A stretch of DNA of 64,000 nucleotides from Paraglaciecola mesophila KMM 241 (lineage in GTDB: Bacteria; Pseudomonadota; Gammaproteobacteria; Enterobacterales; Alteromonadaceae), in the NCBI RefSeq assembly GCF_000315015.1, contig NZ_BAEP01000024.1:1-64000 (forward strand). The letters are read 5' to 3'. A model generated the notes under the pieces. It saw only the letters and a list, made by a program, of their open reading frames with translations. It was not told the DNA's origin and ran no database searches. The translations under genes and the position numbers were made by a program. Positions 38,375 to 48,101 of the stretch are shown here, piece after piece; position 1 is the first letter of the stretch, and every line of letters starts with the position of its first letter.

Positions 38375-39622
38375 TTAACCTTTGTTGCGCTCATATTCCC
38401 GTACTTCATTTCGCCCCACCACCATATGATGTACCTCATCTGGGCCGTCAGCGTAACGTAAGGTACGCTGACCAGCGTACATGGCAGAAAGCGGTGACCA
38501 CTGTGAAATACCGGTAGCCCCATGCATTTGCATGGATTGGTCGATAATTTCACATACACGCTCAGGTACCATCGCTTTGATCATGTGGATCCAAATACGG
38601 GCTTCTTGATTACCCAATACATCCATGGCTTTAGCGGCTTTAAGTACCATCATGCGCATGGCTTCAATGTCGATTCGCATCTTCGAGATAACTTCAACAT
38701 TTTTACCCAATTGATATATCTTTTTACCGAAGGCTTCTCTTGTCGTTGAACGCTCGAGGGCAAGCTGCAAGGCTTCTTCCGCTTGTCCAATTGAACGCAT
38801 ACAATGGTGAATACGTCCTGGTCCTAAGCGTACTTGAGAGATTTCAAAACCACGGCCTTCACCTAACAACATATTGGTTTTAGGCACACGTACGTTTTCA
38901 AGTTTGATATGCATGTGCCCATGAGGGGCGTGGTCGTGACCAAAGACATGCATTGGGCCAACTATCGTGACGCCTGGGGTATCCAGTGGCACAAGAATTT
39001 GCGACTGTTGTTTGTGTGTAGGGGCATCTGGGCTGCTTTTCACCATGCATATCATGATTTTACAACGGGGGTCACCGGCACCAGAGATATAGTACTTCTC
39101 GCCGTTGATGACCCAGTCATCGCCATCTTCAACCGCCAATGTTGAAATGTTTTTCGCATCAGAAGAGGCAACATTAGGCTCTGTCATACCAAAGCAAGAG
39201 CGAATTTCACCCCGTAGCAATGGCTGTAACCATTTTTCTTTCTGCTCAGGTGTGCCTACACGCTCTAGCACTTCCATATTACCTGTGTCAGGTGCTGAAC
39301 AGTTTAATGTCTCTGACGCTAAAGGCGCTTTACCCAGTTCAACGGCAATATAGGCATAATCCAAATTCGTTAGGCCTTGCCCTGTTTCTGCATCAGGCAA
39401 GAAGAAATTCCACAGGCCAGCTTCTTTCGCTTTGTTTTTAGCCCCTTCTAACAACTCCATTTGACGATCAGAGTAACTCCAGCGGTCCGCAAGCTTTTCA
39501 CCAATGGAGTAAAATTCTTCTTGGATCGGGATAACATTCTCTTCAATGTGCTTCTTTACCGCCAGGTAAAGTGGACGCACATCATCAGACATACGCAAAT
39601 CGTTTAAATCTTCAGTCGACAT
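38375..39622 (-). CDS. acyl-CoA dehydrogenase family protein
   Basis: The 415-residue flavoprotein has the N-terminal helical domain (about 1-130), a middle beta domain with FGMTEPNVASSDAKNI, and the C-terminal helical domain with GRIHHCMRSIGQAEEALQ, MQMHGATGISQWSPL and RYADGPDEVHHMVVG. These are typical of the ACAD10/11-like branch. It oxidises acyl-CoA esters to trans-2-enoyl-CoA, passing electrons to ETF. The CoA substrate is not evident. No beta-oxidation partner is adjacent. Confidence 0.93.
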   Translation of the reverse strand: MSTEDLNDLRMSDDVRPLYLAVKKHIEENVIPIQEEFYSIGEKLADRWSYSDRQMELLEGAKNKAKEAGLWNFFLPDAETGQGLTNLDYAYIAVELGKAPLASETLNCSAPDTGNMEVLERVGTPEQKEKWLQPLLRGEIRSCFGMTEPNVASSDAKNISTLAVEDGDDWVINGEKYYISGAGDPRCKIMICMVKSSPDAPTHKQQSQILVPLDTPGVTIVGPMHVFGHDHAPHGHMHIKLENVRVPKTNMLLGEGRGFEISQVRLGPGRIHHCMRSIGQAEEALQLALERSTTREAFGKKIYQLGKNVEVISKMRIDIEAMRMMVLKAAKAMDVLGNQEARIWIHMIKAMVPERVCEIIDQSMQMHGATGISQWSPLSAMYAGQRTLRYADGPDEVHHMVVGRNEVREYERNKG

Positions 39623-40421
39623 ATTTACTTCCTTAAAATTGAGTGAAATCTGCCGTGTTTTATTGTTACTTCACGACACGAATCTTGCAGCTTAAAACGA
39701 TAAAAAATCAGTCAAAATATAATATGTAAACAAAGTGTAAATAGCTATAGGAAATTAGTACAAGAATCTGAAATTATTGATATTTTTAAAAATTAGGCGG
39801 TTCAAGGACGACGTTATAAAAGTGAATTATAGAGGTGTATCACCGTTAGTTTTTAAAATTGCGTTTTACACTTATTTCGTGTAAATCTGTGGTAAGTATT
39901 CACTCGTACAACAAAAGTGATTTTTTGAAAAAACTGCCAGTAACGCAACTTTTCGCCCCGTGTTTTTAATTAAAAAATCTTATCTAGGCACCTTATTGAG
40001 ATGCCTGTTTCTCGACTGCCAATTCCCAGCTTTAAGCTCTCAAATTCAAAATATTTAATTTCCAAATCTTACTTGGCATAAATCTATACGAAAAGAGCCA
40101 TTCTAGTCTGAGTGCATAAGGCTGCGGTAGAGCACCATTTGGCACCGCGATCCCTAACCGGTAAAAGTCACTGCACTGGCACTAACATAACAATTTGATG
40201 TATTGTCTTGACTTATACTAAGGATCAGGAGTATCTTTGCGCCGAGCTTGAGAAGAAGCTTATTTTTGTGAATCCCACGATGTTAGATATTTGTAGTACT
40301 CTAGTTTTATTAGTTTATTTTTAATTCTTCGCGTTATCCTCAGTAAAATATTCGTTTTCCTCATATGCTTTATTGCCACTAATTTTTGGCGCACTTATTA
40401 ATTATTTCTAGGATATCTATT
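39623..40421. other. long AT-rich intergenic region before csp
   Basis: About 800 bp between divergent genes. It should contain a promoter for acyl-CoA dehydrogenase and a long 5' leader of the cold-shock gene. Small inverted repeats are visible (AGGCA/TGCCT at about 39984-40004; GCGGT/ACCGC near 40125-40150), but no gene. A leader of this kind fits cspA-type mRNAs, whose leaders control cold expression. Confidence 0.45.
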
Positions 40422-40631
40422 ATGTCTACTAAAACTACCGGTTCTGTAAAATGGTTCAACGAAGATAAAGGTTTTGGCTTTATCGAGCAAGAATCTGGTC
40501 CTGACGTTTTCGCTCATTTCAGCGCAATCGTTAGCGAAGGCTTTAAAACATTGGCTGAAGGCCAACGTGTAGAGTTTACCGTTACTCAAGGCCAAAAAGG
40601 CCCTCAAGCTGAAAACATCGTTTGTATCTAA
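40422..40631 (+). CDS. cold-shock protein, CspA family
   Basis: The 69-residue protein has the cold-shock domain with both nucleic-acid motifs: RNP1-like KGFGFIEQ and RNP2-like DVFAHFSAI. It starts [19 protein letters not shown], a family hallmark. The ATG at 40422 has an AGGA site; upstream frame is not needed. It binds single-stranded RNA as a chaperone. It is 270 bp upstream of an RNase R gene on the same strand, which suggests a shared cold-adaptation role, though each probably has its own promoter. Confidence 0.95.
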   Translation: MSTKTTGSVKWFNEDKGFGFIEQESGPDVFAHFSAIVSEGFKTLAEGQRVEFTVTQGQKGPQAENIVCI

Positions 40632-40667
40632 ACCTTGTTAAGCTGCGTAGTTAAATACTGCGCTATG

Positions 40668-40770
40668 GTTTCACTCATTCTCAGTGATGAGTGAAACAAA
40701 TATTATGTTTATCTCAAACTAGTATTGAATACCCTGTTAAACGAGTTTAAAAAACCTCGTCTTTATTTTT
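40668..40770 (+). terminator. hairpins after csp, likely terminator
   Basis: Two hairpins follow csp. The first is a perfect 11-bp stem, GTTTCACTCAT at 40668-40678 with ATGAGTGAAAC at 40687-40697. The second, ACGAG (40741-40745) with CTCGT (40756-40760), is followed by CTTTATTTTT, so it is the better terminator. Confidence 0.6.
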
Positions 40771-40901
40771 CGGCTCATATTCCGAGTCATCCCGCCTTAT
40801 GCTTCAACCCGTATTCCTTTTCCTACATTAAGAATTTTATATCCCTAATTTGAAAATACCCAGTACAAAGCAATCGGCGGCTCAAAGAGAATTTTATTAA
40901 T

Positions 40902-43148
40902 TTGAATCAAACCGCACAATTATCCACCATCCGTACGTATGACAACCCAATCCCTGGCCGCGAATTCATTCTTAGTCTTTTTAGTAGCTTAAAAAAACAC
41001 TTAAATCGCGAACAAATAGCAGATGCTTTAGCACTAAATTCCCCTCAAGAAAAAGAAGCGCTCAGAAGACGTTTGCGTGCAATGGAGCGTGATGGCCAAC
41101 TGTCATTTCAACGCAAAGGTTATCAATTAATTGATCCTGATTCGCTGCTTAGCGGCCCTATCAGTATTCACCCTGAGGGTTTTGGCTTTGTTACCTATAG
41201 CGATATCGAAAAAGACATCTTTCTGCCAAAGAACCAGCTCAAACACGTATTTGATGGTGATGTGGTACAAGTGCTAGTAGAGCCTGGGAAAAACGCAAAA
41301 CGTACCTACAGCAACCTGATTAAAGTACAGCGACGCAACACTACCCACGTCGTGGGCATGCTGCAGCGTGAAGGTAAGTTTTACTTTCTAGTGCCCGACG
41401 ACATTAAAGTTTCACATAAAATCCATGTTGAGCACAGTTCCATAAACCAAGCGCGTGTCGGCCAATATGTCAGTGGCAAAATTACCCGCTACCCTGACTT
41501 TCGCCAAGAAACTCAAGTTGAAATTGTTGAAGTGCTGGGCAATGCGACCGATGCGGGCATAGAAAGCACATTGACGCTTCATCGCCACGGTATTTCTGAC
41601 CAGTGGGAGAAAGCATTGCTCGACAAAGCGAATACTCATGGCGCGCGAGTATCACAAGCCGACAAAGCACAGCGCGTAGATTATCGCAGCTTGGCGTTTG
41701 TCACTATCGATGGGGCTGATGCGAAGGACTTTGATGATGCCGTTTATTGCGAGAAAACTGATGCAGGAGATTGGCGCTTATTAGTCGCAATAGCTGACGT
41801 GTCGCATTATGTGTTACCCAACGACCCATTGGATATTGAAGCGCAAGCGCGCGCCACATCGATTTATCTACCGGGTCAGGTTGTGCCTATGCTGCCCGAG
41901 GCTTTATCTAACGGTTTGTGCTCGTTGAATCCACATGAAGACCGCTTGGTGATGATGTGTGAGATGATTATCAATGCAAAAGGGCTCGTTACACAGGCTA
42001 ATTTTAGCGAAGGCGTGATTCAATCTCATGCTCGGCTAACTTACAATCAAGCGAACGCGCTTGTCACTCAGCCCAAGAGTAAGCTTGCCAAAACTACCGC
42101 TGCTTCTAGCCCAGCAATTGTGCCCCATGTGAAAAACCTACATGCTCTTTTCCAAGTTCTGCTCAAACAGCGTAAGCAGCGCGGTGCGATTGACTTCGAA
42201 ACACGAGAACTCGCACTCAAGCTCAATAAACACAAAAATATTGCGAGTATTTCACCGTTAAAACGAAACGACGCTCACCGAATGATCGAGGAGTTTATGT
42301 TATGCGCGAATGTCGCCACGGCACAATTTTTACAACGTCATAAAATTCCTAGTTTATTTAGAGTGCACTCAGGCCCACAACAAAAGAAACTCACTGCATT
42401 ACGCGCATTTTTGACTGAGAAAGGCTTAACCCTTGACGGCGGAGATAGCCCAAGTTCGCATCACTATAATGATTTGTTGAAAAAAGTGAGCCACAGGCCT
42501 GATGCCAAACTCATTCAAATGCTGTTATTACGCTCGCAAAGTCAGGCGGAATACTCCCCCGTGAACCAAGGGCACTTTGGTTTAGCCTATGACGCGTATG
42601 CACATTTTACCTCACCCATAAGACGCTACCCAGATTTGTTAACCCATCGCGCGATAAGAGCAACGCTACGAAGCAATAAATCCGCTAATGACACTAGCAA
42701 GTCTGAATCCGGTTTCAAACGGTTATTGCGTCAGTTAAAACTCAGCGTATCAACCAGCAAGGCTGTGCCGAATAATGCATTCCCCTACACGGCAGAAAAG
42801 GTAGCGCTTTTAAGTCATCATTGTTCGGGGCAATCACGTTTAGCTGATACGGTTAGCCGAGAAGTCGAAAATGCCCTTATGTGTAAATACATGCAACCTT
42901 TTATCGGGGACTCTTTTAGTGCTTCTATATCAGGAATGAATAATGCTGGTTTTTTCGTCACGCTTGAAAACACGGGGGCAGAAGGTTTAGTCAGTATGAT
43001 GAGTCTAACAGGTGACGCATATACGCTTGACGCCCAAAAACAGTTAATCACTAACGGGCAACAAACTCACCGCATAGGCGATGATTTAACGGTCGTGTTA
43101 AAAAGTGTTGATTTACGCGCCCGAAAAATGAGCTTTGAAGTGGCATAA
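40902..43148 (+). CDS. rnr: ribonuclease R family 3'-5' exoribonuclease
   Basis: The 748-residue protein has an N-terminal winged helix (about 20-75), cold-shock OB domains (about 80-230), the RNB domain with DGADAKDFDDAVYC (catalytic Asp at D270, D276, D278 and D279) and a C-terminal S1 domain (about 670-745, ending RKMSFEVA). The 813-residue E. coli RNase R also has a Lys-rich tail, absent here. The start is TTG. The usual rnr-rlmB-rpsF order is not kept: rpsF is at 4.5 kb without rnr. It may be a second RNase R paralogue; it degrades structured RNA. Confidence 0.85.
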   Translation: MNQTAQLSTIRTYDNPIPGREFILSLFSSLKKHLNREQIADALALNSPQEKEALRRRLRAMERDGQLSFQRKGYQLIDPDSLLSGPISIHPEGFGFVTYSDIEKDIFLPKNQLKHVFDGDVVQVLVEPGKNAKRTYSNLIKVQRRNTTHVVGMLQREGKFYFLVPDDIKVSHKIHVEHSSINQARVGQYVSGKITRYPDFRQETQVEIVEVLGNATDAGIESTLTLHRHGISDQWEKALLDKANTHGARVSQADKAQRVDYRSLAFVTIDGADAKDFDDAVYCEKTDAGDWRLLVAIADVSHYVLPNDPLDIEAQARATSIYLPGQVVPMLPEALSNGLCSLNPHEDRLVMMCEMIINAKGLVTQANFSEGVIQSHARLTYNQANALVTQPKSKLAKTTAASSPAIVPHVKNLHALFQVLLKQRKQRGAIDFETRELALKLNKHKNIASISPLKRNDAHRMIEEFMLCANVATAQFLQRHKIPSLFRVHSGPQQKKLTALRAFLTEKGLTLDGGDSPSSHHYNDLLKKVSHRPDAKLIQMLLLRSQSQAEYSPVNQGHFGLAYDAYAHFTSPIRRYPDLLTHRAIRATLRSNKSANDTSKSESGFKRLLRQLKLSVSTSKAVPNNAFPYTAEKVALLSHHCSGQSRLADTVSREVENALMCKYMQPFIGDSFSASISGMNNAGFFVTLENTGAEGLVSMMSLTGDAYTLDAQKQLITNGQQTHRIGDDLTVVLKSVDLRARKMSFEVA

Positions 43149-43212
43149 AGCACGCTGGAAAATTGTCTATGGGCGAGTTTTATTGGAAATGGCTTTAACT
43201 GTTTTTTACTCG

Positions 43213-43848
43213 CTATGGCGCTTTGACGTTCAGCTGGCGAAATAACCAAAATAGATAGAAAGGCAAAGCGGCTATACACGACCCAACAAACGCTATCCCC
43301 ATATCTTTTTGCGCATCCCATATATCTCCTTGTGTTCCTAGATACGAATCCCCCTCAGCTGGGAAGAAAATATCGGCAACCAGCCACTCTAAAATTTCAT
43401 ACAGGGCACTGATTGACAGTATAAGAGTGATGGGCAGAAAGAAGGCAATTCGCGGTGGGTATTTTATCCATATTGAAAAGCACTCTTTCATGGGATAGTA
43501 GAGTAAAAGACCGAAGCTAAAATGGACAAGACGATCATATTGGTTTCTAGGCGAATGAAAAACATCTTGAAAATAAAACCCTAGAGGGTTCTCGGCATAA
43601 GTATATTTTGAACCATATACATGTAAGCATAAAAACACACAGAGCAAAAAATAACTCACAATACTGAACTTGTATTTTTTGTAGGTAATGATTAAAAACA
43701 GCAGCGAGATGACCGTCAGCGTATTTTCAATAAGCCAATTTGCAACGTCGGTAGTGCCAATAATTGAATTGGCCCATACAAGTGTAAACACCAATATGAA
43801 CAGCAGCAACCAACCTAAATCTGTTGTCTCACTGCTGCCGTTTACCAT
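43213..43848 (-). CDS. DUF2238 inner-membrane protein (YjdF-like)
   Basis: The 211-residue protein has about six membrane segments (for example LLLFILVFTLVWANSII near the start and GIAFVGSCIAALPFYLFWLF at the end). The conserved YDRLVHFSFGLLLYYP and ALYEILEW...GDIWDAQKDM segments are characteristic of DUF2238, represented by E. coli YjdF. Function unknown. It lies 15 bp before the cytochrome c'-like lipoprotein gene and may be cotranscribed with it. Confidence 0.85.
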   Translation of the reverse strand: MVNGSSETTDLGWLLLFILVFTLVWANSIIGTTDVANWLIENTLTVISLLFLIITYKKYKFSIVSYFLLCVFLCLHVYGSKYTYAENPLGFYFQDVFHSPRNQYDRLVHFSFGLLLYYPMKECFSIWIKYPPRIAFFLPITLILSISALYEILEWLVADIFFPAEGDSYLGTQGDIWDAQKDMGIAFVGSCIAALPFYLFWLFRQLNVKAP

Positions 43849-43863
43849 TTATCTTTCATATCT

Positions 43864-44337
43864 TTATCGGTTGACCTTGTGGCAGTTCGTACAGCCGCCT
43901 GACACTTTCCCTGCCACAAAATAGCGAGGTTGCTTTAATGATGCGGCAATTCTTGCTTCGTCTATTTGGCTGACGAAACCTTGCATATAGTCTTGCATAA
44001 ACGGGTGATTGGCTCCCATGTCACCTGCTTTTAAATTAGACGCAATTTTGCTCATATTCCCTAGCGCCTTGAGTACCTTTTCACGTTGCAGTTCGGGCTC
44101 ATTCTTAGCCTCGACGCTTGGCATCCCAAGTGCCACTTCGAGCAAAGCCATCTGGGCAGCGAGACGATGCATATCAGAGCTCAAATCCGCTTTCTCAGTA
44201 TATTTGAATTCTGGCGGGTAGGTCACTTTGCGCAGGTTCGAGTTGAATTGACTACTACACCCTACTAACGCAATAGTACATATCGTCAAGACGCTGACTA
44301 GTTTGCTTGGTGTCACTGAAAATAGTTTCATTGGCAT
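43864..44337 (-). CDS. cytochrome c'-like lipoprotein
   Basis: The 157-residue protein has a lipoprotein signal (lipobox ALVGC), a helical body and a single heme-binding CxxCH at the very C terminus: CTNCH, residues 149-153. The position of the motif close to the end in a helical protein is typical for cytochrome c'. Covalent heme c attached by the Ccm system is expected in the periplasm. The start may be the second Met. It could bind NO or act as an electron carrier. It precedes the YjdF-like gene on the same strand. Confidence 0.75.
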   Translation of the reverse strand: MPMKLFSVTPSKLVSVLTICTIALVGCSSQFNSNLRKVTYPPEFKYTEKADLSSDMHRLAAQMALLEVALGMPSVEAKNEPELQREKVLKALGNMSKIASNLKAGDMGANHPFMQDYMQGFVSQIDEARIAASLKQPRYFVAGKVSGGCTNCHKVNR

Positions 44338-44382
44338 AGCTTCTTCATGGGTGTAGCTTCCTTATACAACTCGACGTTTCAA

Positions 44383-44637
44383 CTACAGCGCTTGCTCTGT
44401 TTTTTGAATGATATTCAGCAATTCATCTTTGAGATGAACACGTTTTACTTTGAGTGACTCAATATAGTCATCTTTCACTGGGGTATTTCGACTTTCCAGA
44501 TCATGTACTTCGCTTTCCAGTGCATGATGTGCAGTAAATAACTTAGCAAAATGACTGTCATTCATTTTAAGGTGTCGAATGGTGTGATGATGCTCAGGAA
44601 GATCTTTTACCAATGAGTGTTTCTCAAGTTCTTGCAT
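44383..44637 (-). CDS. YdcH-family (DUF465) protein
   Basis: The 84-residue acidic helical protein (NDSHFAKLFTAHHALESEVHDLESRN... LKVKRVHLKDELLNII) has the DUF465 pattern of two helices around a conserved HxxLdxeI-type core. Function unknown. It is a separate gene upstream of the cytochrome c'-like gene on the same strand, 45 bp away, possibly in the same operon. Confidence 0.88.
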   Translation of the reverse strand: MQELEKHSLVKDLPEHHHTIRHLKMNDSHFAKLFTAHHALESEVHDLESRNTPVKDDYIESLKVKRVHLKDELLNIIQKTEQAL

Positions 44638-44978
44638 AAATATCCTAGGTTGTTAGTGCTTAACCCCATACTAGTCAGATGCTTGTTAAACATATTGATC
44701 CCTATCATTTTTCAGCCTGATATACGTAACGAATAACACGGTTGTTATGTCATTTCGAAACGCTAAGCCTAAATGCAGCTTTTCTTTAAAGTAACTGGCC
44801 GACTACTGGTTGTCTCGCATACCCAGCAGGGATAGTGGCAAGCGAATCGCTCGCCCTGTGCCCATTGAGCTTAAGCAGGCTTGTATAACTAAGCGACGCA
44901 TAAAGTTTGACTCCCCTACCCGCTGCGGCGATGATGTGCTTTCTTCTAAAATTGGGTTTTAAAAGGAGTTTATAGATT
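44638..44978. other. intergenic region between YdcH-like and LEA14-like genes
   Basis: About 340 bp between divergent genes. One inverted repeat, GGC-AGCG/CGCT-GCC, is visible near 44838-44855. I see no gene, and nothing else recognisable. It should hold both promoters. Confidence 0.45.
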
Positions 44979-45485
44979 ATGCAGCCAAACCTTCAAGGGC
45001 GCGTCGTGGTATGTACACGGCATATCTTCAAGCTGATATTCATCGCTATGCTGTTGTCATCTTGCGCCACCCTTAGCCCTGATTTTGAGAAGCCTGAGTT
45101 GCAGTTGACCAACTTGAGTATGCTTCCGGCTCAAGGCCTAGAGCAGCGATTTCGTCTGACGTTTCGAGTGACCAACCCGAGTAATATCTCTTTCCCGGTA
45201 GACGGCATGAACTTCAAACTGAATCTGCGTGGTTTGCAAGTTGCTACGGGGGTGAGTGATAAAAAGTTTGTGCTTGAACCTTTAAGCGACAATACCTTTG
45301 AAGTTGACGTAAGCGCGAGCCTATTCAATTCCGGTCGGGTACTTCTCGATATTATGAATTCTAAGCCTCAAGAGTTGGCCTACGAGATCAACGCTAAAAT
45401 ATTCACCAGCAAGGGATTATGGGGAAGCATTCCTGTTACGCGCAGCGGCCTTATTCCATTTGGCTTAAATAAAAGTAGCAACTGA
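44979..45485 (+). CDS. LEA14-like (WHy domain) lipoprotein
   Basis: The 168-residue protein has a lipoprotein signal (LLSSCATLSP) and a WHy / LEA type 2 beta-sandwich domain (LTFRVTNPSNISFPVDGMNFKLNLRGLQVATGVSDKKFVLEPLSDNTFEVDVSASL...). LEA14 relatives in bacteria are envelope lipoproteins linked to desiccation or cold stress. It is a single gene with an AAGGAG site. Role in envelope stability is inferred from family knowledge. Confidence 0.88.
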   Translation: MQPNLQGRVVVCTRHIFKLIFIAMLLSSCATLSPDFEKPELQLTNLSMLPAQGLEQRFRLTFRVTNPSNISFPVDGMNFKLNLRGLQVATGVSDKKFVLEPLSDNTFEVDVSASLFNSGRVLLDIMNSKPQELAYEINAKIFTSKGLWGSIPVTRSGLIPFGLNKSSN

Positions 45486-45624
45486 AAAACGCTTTTTAAT
45501 TCCTCCACAAGTCAATCCATGCTGGCCAAGTCTTTTGGTAAAATATGAGTAAATTACAGTGCAAAGAAAGCACTTAACCATTTGTGCTAAACTACGCGCC
45601 GCTTTCAATCCCAAGAGTAACAAA

Positions 45625-46062
45625 ATGTCGTTCTTAAAAGGTACACGTTTGACGCTAGTCGTTATATGCGCCGTTCAACTGTTTTGCAATCAAGCTATTT
45701 CCCAAGAGGCTTTTAAAACAGTCACCGCGAGTACCGATGTTGAAGCCACCATGAAGACGATGTCTTTGACATATAAACAAGCGATGAAAACAACTGAACC
45801 AAGCACCATGTTAGGCCGCATCGATAAATTACAACACTTGGTGGCATCGGTGCAATTAGTGAAATTTGACAAAAAACGCCACGCCATCTTGCAGCAGGGT
45901 TTAAGTGAGGTGCAGGCGCAATTGAGCCTAGTTCATCGCAGTTTGACGCACAACGATATCACTGCAGCCAAAGCTCAATTGGAAAAAGTGGCTGAACTGA
46001 GAAAGCGTTATCACAAAGAGCGTAGCCCTGATATCTGGCAACTCATTTTCGGTGATGAATGA
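45625..46062 (+). CDS. cytochrome b562-family protein
   Basis: The 145-residue protein has a signal peptide (about 1-26, ending AISQE) and a four-helix body. The N-terminal DVEATMKTM matches DLEDNMETL of cytochrome b562, so Met43 is the likely heme ligand. RKRYHKER matches the end of the b562 fold with His130 as the second ligand. There is no CxxCH, so heme b would be noncovalent. The ATG at 45625 removes an upstream extension that lacks a ribosome site. It is periplasmic; its partner is unknown. Confidence 0.8.
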   Translation: MSFLKGTRLTLVVICAVQLFCNQAISQEAFKTVTASTDVEATMKTMSLTYKQAMKTTEPSTMLGRIDKLQHLVASVQLVKFDKKRHAILQQGLSEVQAQLSLVHRSLTHNDITAAKAQLEKVAELRKRYHKERSPDIWQLIFGDE

Positions 46063-46133
46063 GCGCTCGTTAAAATGAAGAAATTCTATAGATTGTTGGT
46101 GTACAAGTTCAGTACCTCTCTTCAAAAACGATA

Positions 46134-46385
46134 ATGGCAAAACCAAATTCAAAAGCCCCCACTAAAAGCGTCGATATTTATTGCGCTAACTGTCAGCAAC
46201 AACTTTTTCGCTATAAAAAGGGCGGTAAAGGGGCCTTAGTAAAATGCTTTAAAGAAAGGATAAGCAAGGACTTCACCAGCGTTGAAGGAACATGCCCCAA
46301 GTGTGAAACCATTTTTGCCAGAGATACGCTAGTACGCGGCACACCTGCACTAAAAATAATCGGCGGTAAGGTGCGGTTCAAATAA
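46134..46385 (+). CDS. small zinc-ribbon protein
   Basis: The 83-residue basic protein has two CxxC knuckles (YCANCQQQLF and GTCPKCETIF), which suggest one structural zinc ribbon. I cannot name a family. It follows the b562-like gene by 71 bp on the same strand and has no signal peptide, so it is cytoplasmic and may be nucleic-acid binding. Its CxxC pairs make it a real gene in my view. Confidence 0.7.
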   Translation: MAKPNSKAPTKSVDIYCANCQQQLFRYKKGGKGALVKCFKERISKDFTSVEGTCPKCETIFARDTLVRGTPALKIIGGKVRFK

Positions 46386-46490
46386 CCAGCGCATTGCATA
46401 AGCTTTGATTTAAACAGACTATGATTTACTCGAGCTTGGTTTTAGCCCATTGCAATTAAACACATACAAGGATGAAACTCGCAGCGGTGA

Positions 46491-47957
46491 TTAATCCACC
46501 ACCATGAGCGCGCGGTATTCATCATATGCATACTGATCCGTCATGCCGCTAATATAGTCTTGCAGCAAACGACAACGGTAGTAAAACTCCAGCTCTTCAC
46601 TGGCATCATGATGGATGGCATGCAAATAGGCTCGTAAGTGCTTACCCGGTAACTTTTTCACCAGTCTTTTTGCTAACAGTGGCGCGTCTTTTTGTTGTTG
46701 ATATACCTGAGTGAATTGCGCTTTAGTCAACTTGAGTAAAGGTTGATAGCAATCAAGTAAACCACTGATAATTTTGTAACCTTGCAACTCCCTTGCTTCA
46801 ACCTCTTTATTGCAAAATGCATACTTCAAAGCGACTTTTTTGAACGCTTCAGATAGCGCATGAGCTGTGCTTCTATCTTCTAAAAGCGCTTGATTAAACG
46901 AGCCATGAAATATGCCATCGATATTATTGATAAAGCGTTCAACAGCATGAGTCACTAAGGGGTGAAGTACGCCAACTCTCAGGGATATGAAGAATTGGCT
47001 GTCTTTTGATATGTCATCCGCTTGCGCGGCTTTATAGGCTTTTGAGGTTAAACTTTGCATGGTATTCTTGCTGGGATCCAAGTCGAATTCAGACAGCAGT
47101 AACAGAAATTCTTCACACAAAGACGCTTGCAACTTTTCAATACCCAAAATGCCTTTTTCAACGGCATCTTCGAGATCAGCGATACAGTAGGAGATATCAT
47201 CGGCAGCTTCCATGATGTATGACGCGGGGTGACGATGCCCAACCTCCATGCCTAAGGTGTCACACAAGGTTTCGACGTACTCTTTTTCACTGAAATAAAA
47301 GCCAACCTTTTTTTGTAAATAACCAAGCTTATCGCTTTTATCCGGTTTTACATCAGTACCGCAGCGAGTGTATTTGAGTATGCTCGCCACTTGACTAAAA
47401 GTGAGGTTCAATTGCAGCAGCGAGTGTATAAGTCTTATCGCTTGGGCGTTACCTTCAAAGTTGCAAATATCTCGCTGTAACGCCGTATTGAACGTGAATT
47501 CACCGTCGCTGTATGCAGGAAAGGAGCTATTAAGATTGAGTGTAAACCAGTCATTAATTGCCTGCTCACCGAAATGACCGAAAGGCGGGTTGCCTATGTC
47601 GTGCATGAGGCACGCCATTTCCACCACGCTTTCTAAATGTCGCTCGAATTCGGCAAGGTTGTATTCTGCCTGTTTAGCGCTATCTAATTTATTAAATATG
47701 CTCTGCACAATAAATCGCCCAACTTGCTGCACTTCTAATGAGTGAGTCAGCCGACTTCTAACCGCTGCATTTCGCTCTAAAGGGAATACTTGGGTCTTTT
47801 GCTGCAACCTGCGCACCGCTGCCGAATTGATTATACGGCCGCGATCACTTTCAAAATCGAAGAGTATCGATTTGACGGACTCTCTATTTCTCGTATTGTG
47901 AAGTCGATGACTTGTTAGCTTTTTGGAAAAATCAATCATGGGAACGTCTTGCAGCAT
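46491..47957 (-). CDS. dgt: deoxyguanosinetriphosphate triphosphohydrolase
   Basis: The 488-residue HD-domain enzyme hydrolyses dGTP to deoxyguanosine and triphosphate. Its N-terminal IDFSKKLTSHRLH... and SDRGRIINSAAVRRLQQKTQVFPLERNAAVRSRLTHSLEVQQVGRFI closely follow E. coli Dgt, and the catalytic MACLMHDIGNPPFGHFGEQAINDWF (HD motif) is present. E. coli Dgt starts near the MIDFSKK segment, so the Met at 47939 is an alternative start. It is a single gene. Confidence 0.92.
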   Translation of the reverse strand: MLQDVPMIDFSKKLTSHRLHNTRNRESVKSILFDFESDRGRIINSAAVRRLQQKTQVFPLERNAAVRSRLTHSLEVQQVGRFIVQSIFNKLDSAKQAEYNLAEFERHLESVVEMACLMHDIGNPPFGHFGEQAINDWFTLNLNSSFPAYSDGEFTFNTALQRDICNFEGNAQAIRLIHSLLQLNLTFSQVASILKYTRCGTDVKPDKSDKLGYLQKKVGFYFSEKEYVETLCDTLGMEVGHRHPASYIMEAADDISYCIADLEDAVEKGILGIEKLQASLCEEFLLLLSEFDLDPSKNTMQSLTSKAYKAAQADDISKDSQFFISLRVGVLHPLVTHAVERFINNIDGIFHGSFNQALLEDRSTAHALSEAFKKVALKYAFCNKEVEARELQGYKIISGLLDCYQPLLKLTKAQFTQVYQQQKDAPLLAKRLVKKLPGKHLRAYLHAIHHDASEELEFYYRCRLLQDYISGMTDQYAYDEYRALMVVD

Positions 47958-48101
47958 TAATGTTCACTGACAATACAACAGTGGTTCATCACATGACACT
48001 TTTTTACACGAAATAAAACAACGGCTTACGACTAACGCAATTGAAGCTAGTGATTTAAGGTTATGCTAAAAAATACCAACCTTGAACTAACGACTAGGTG
48101 G

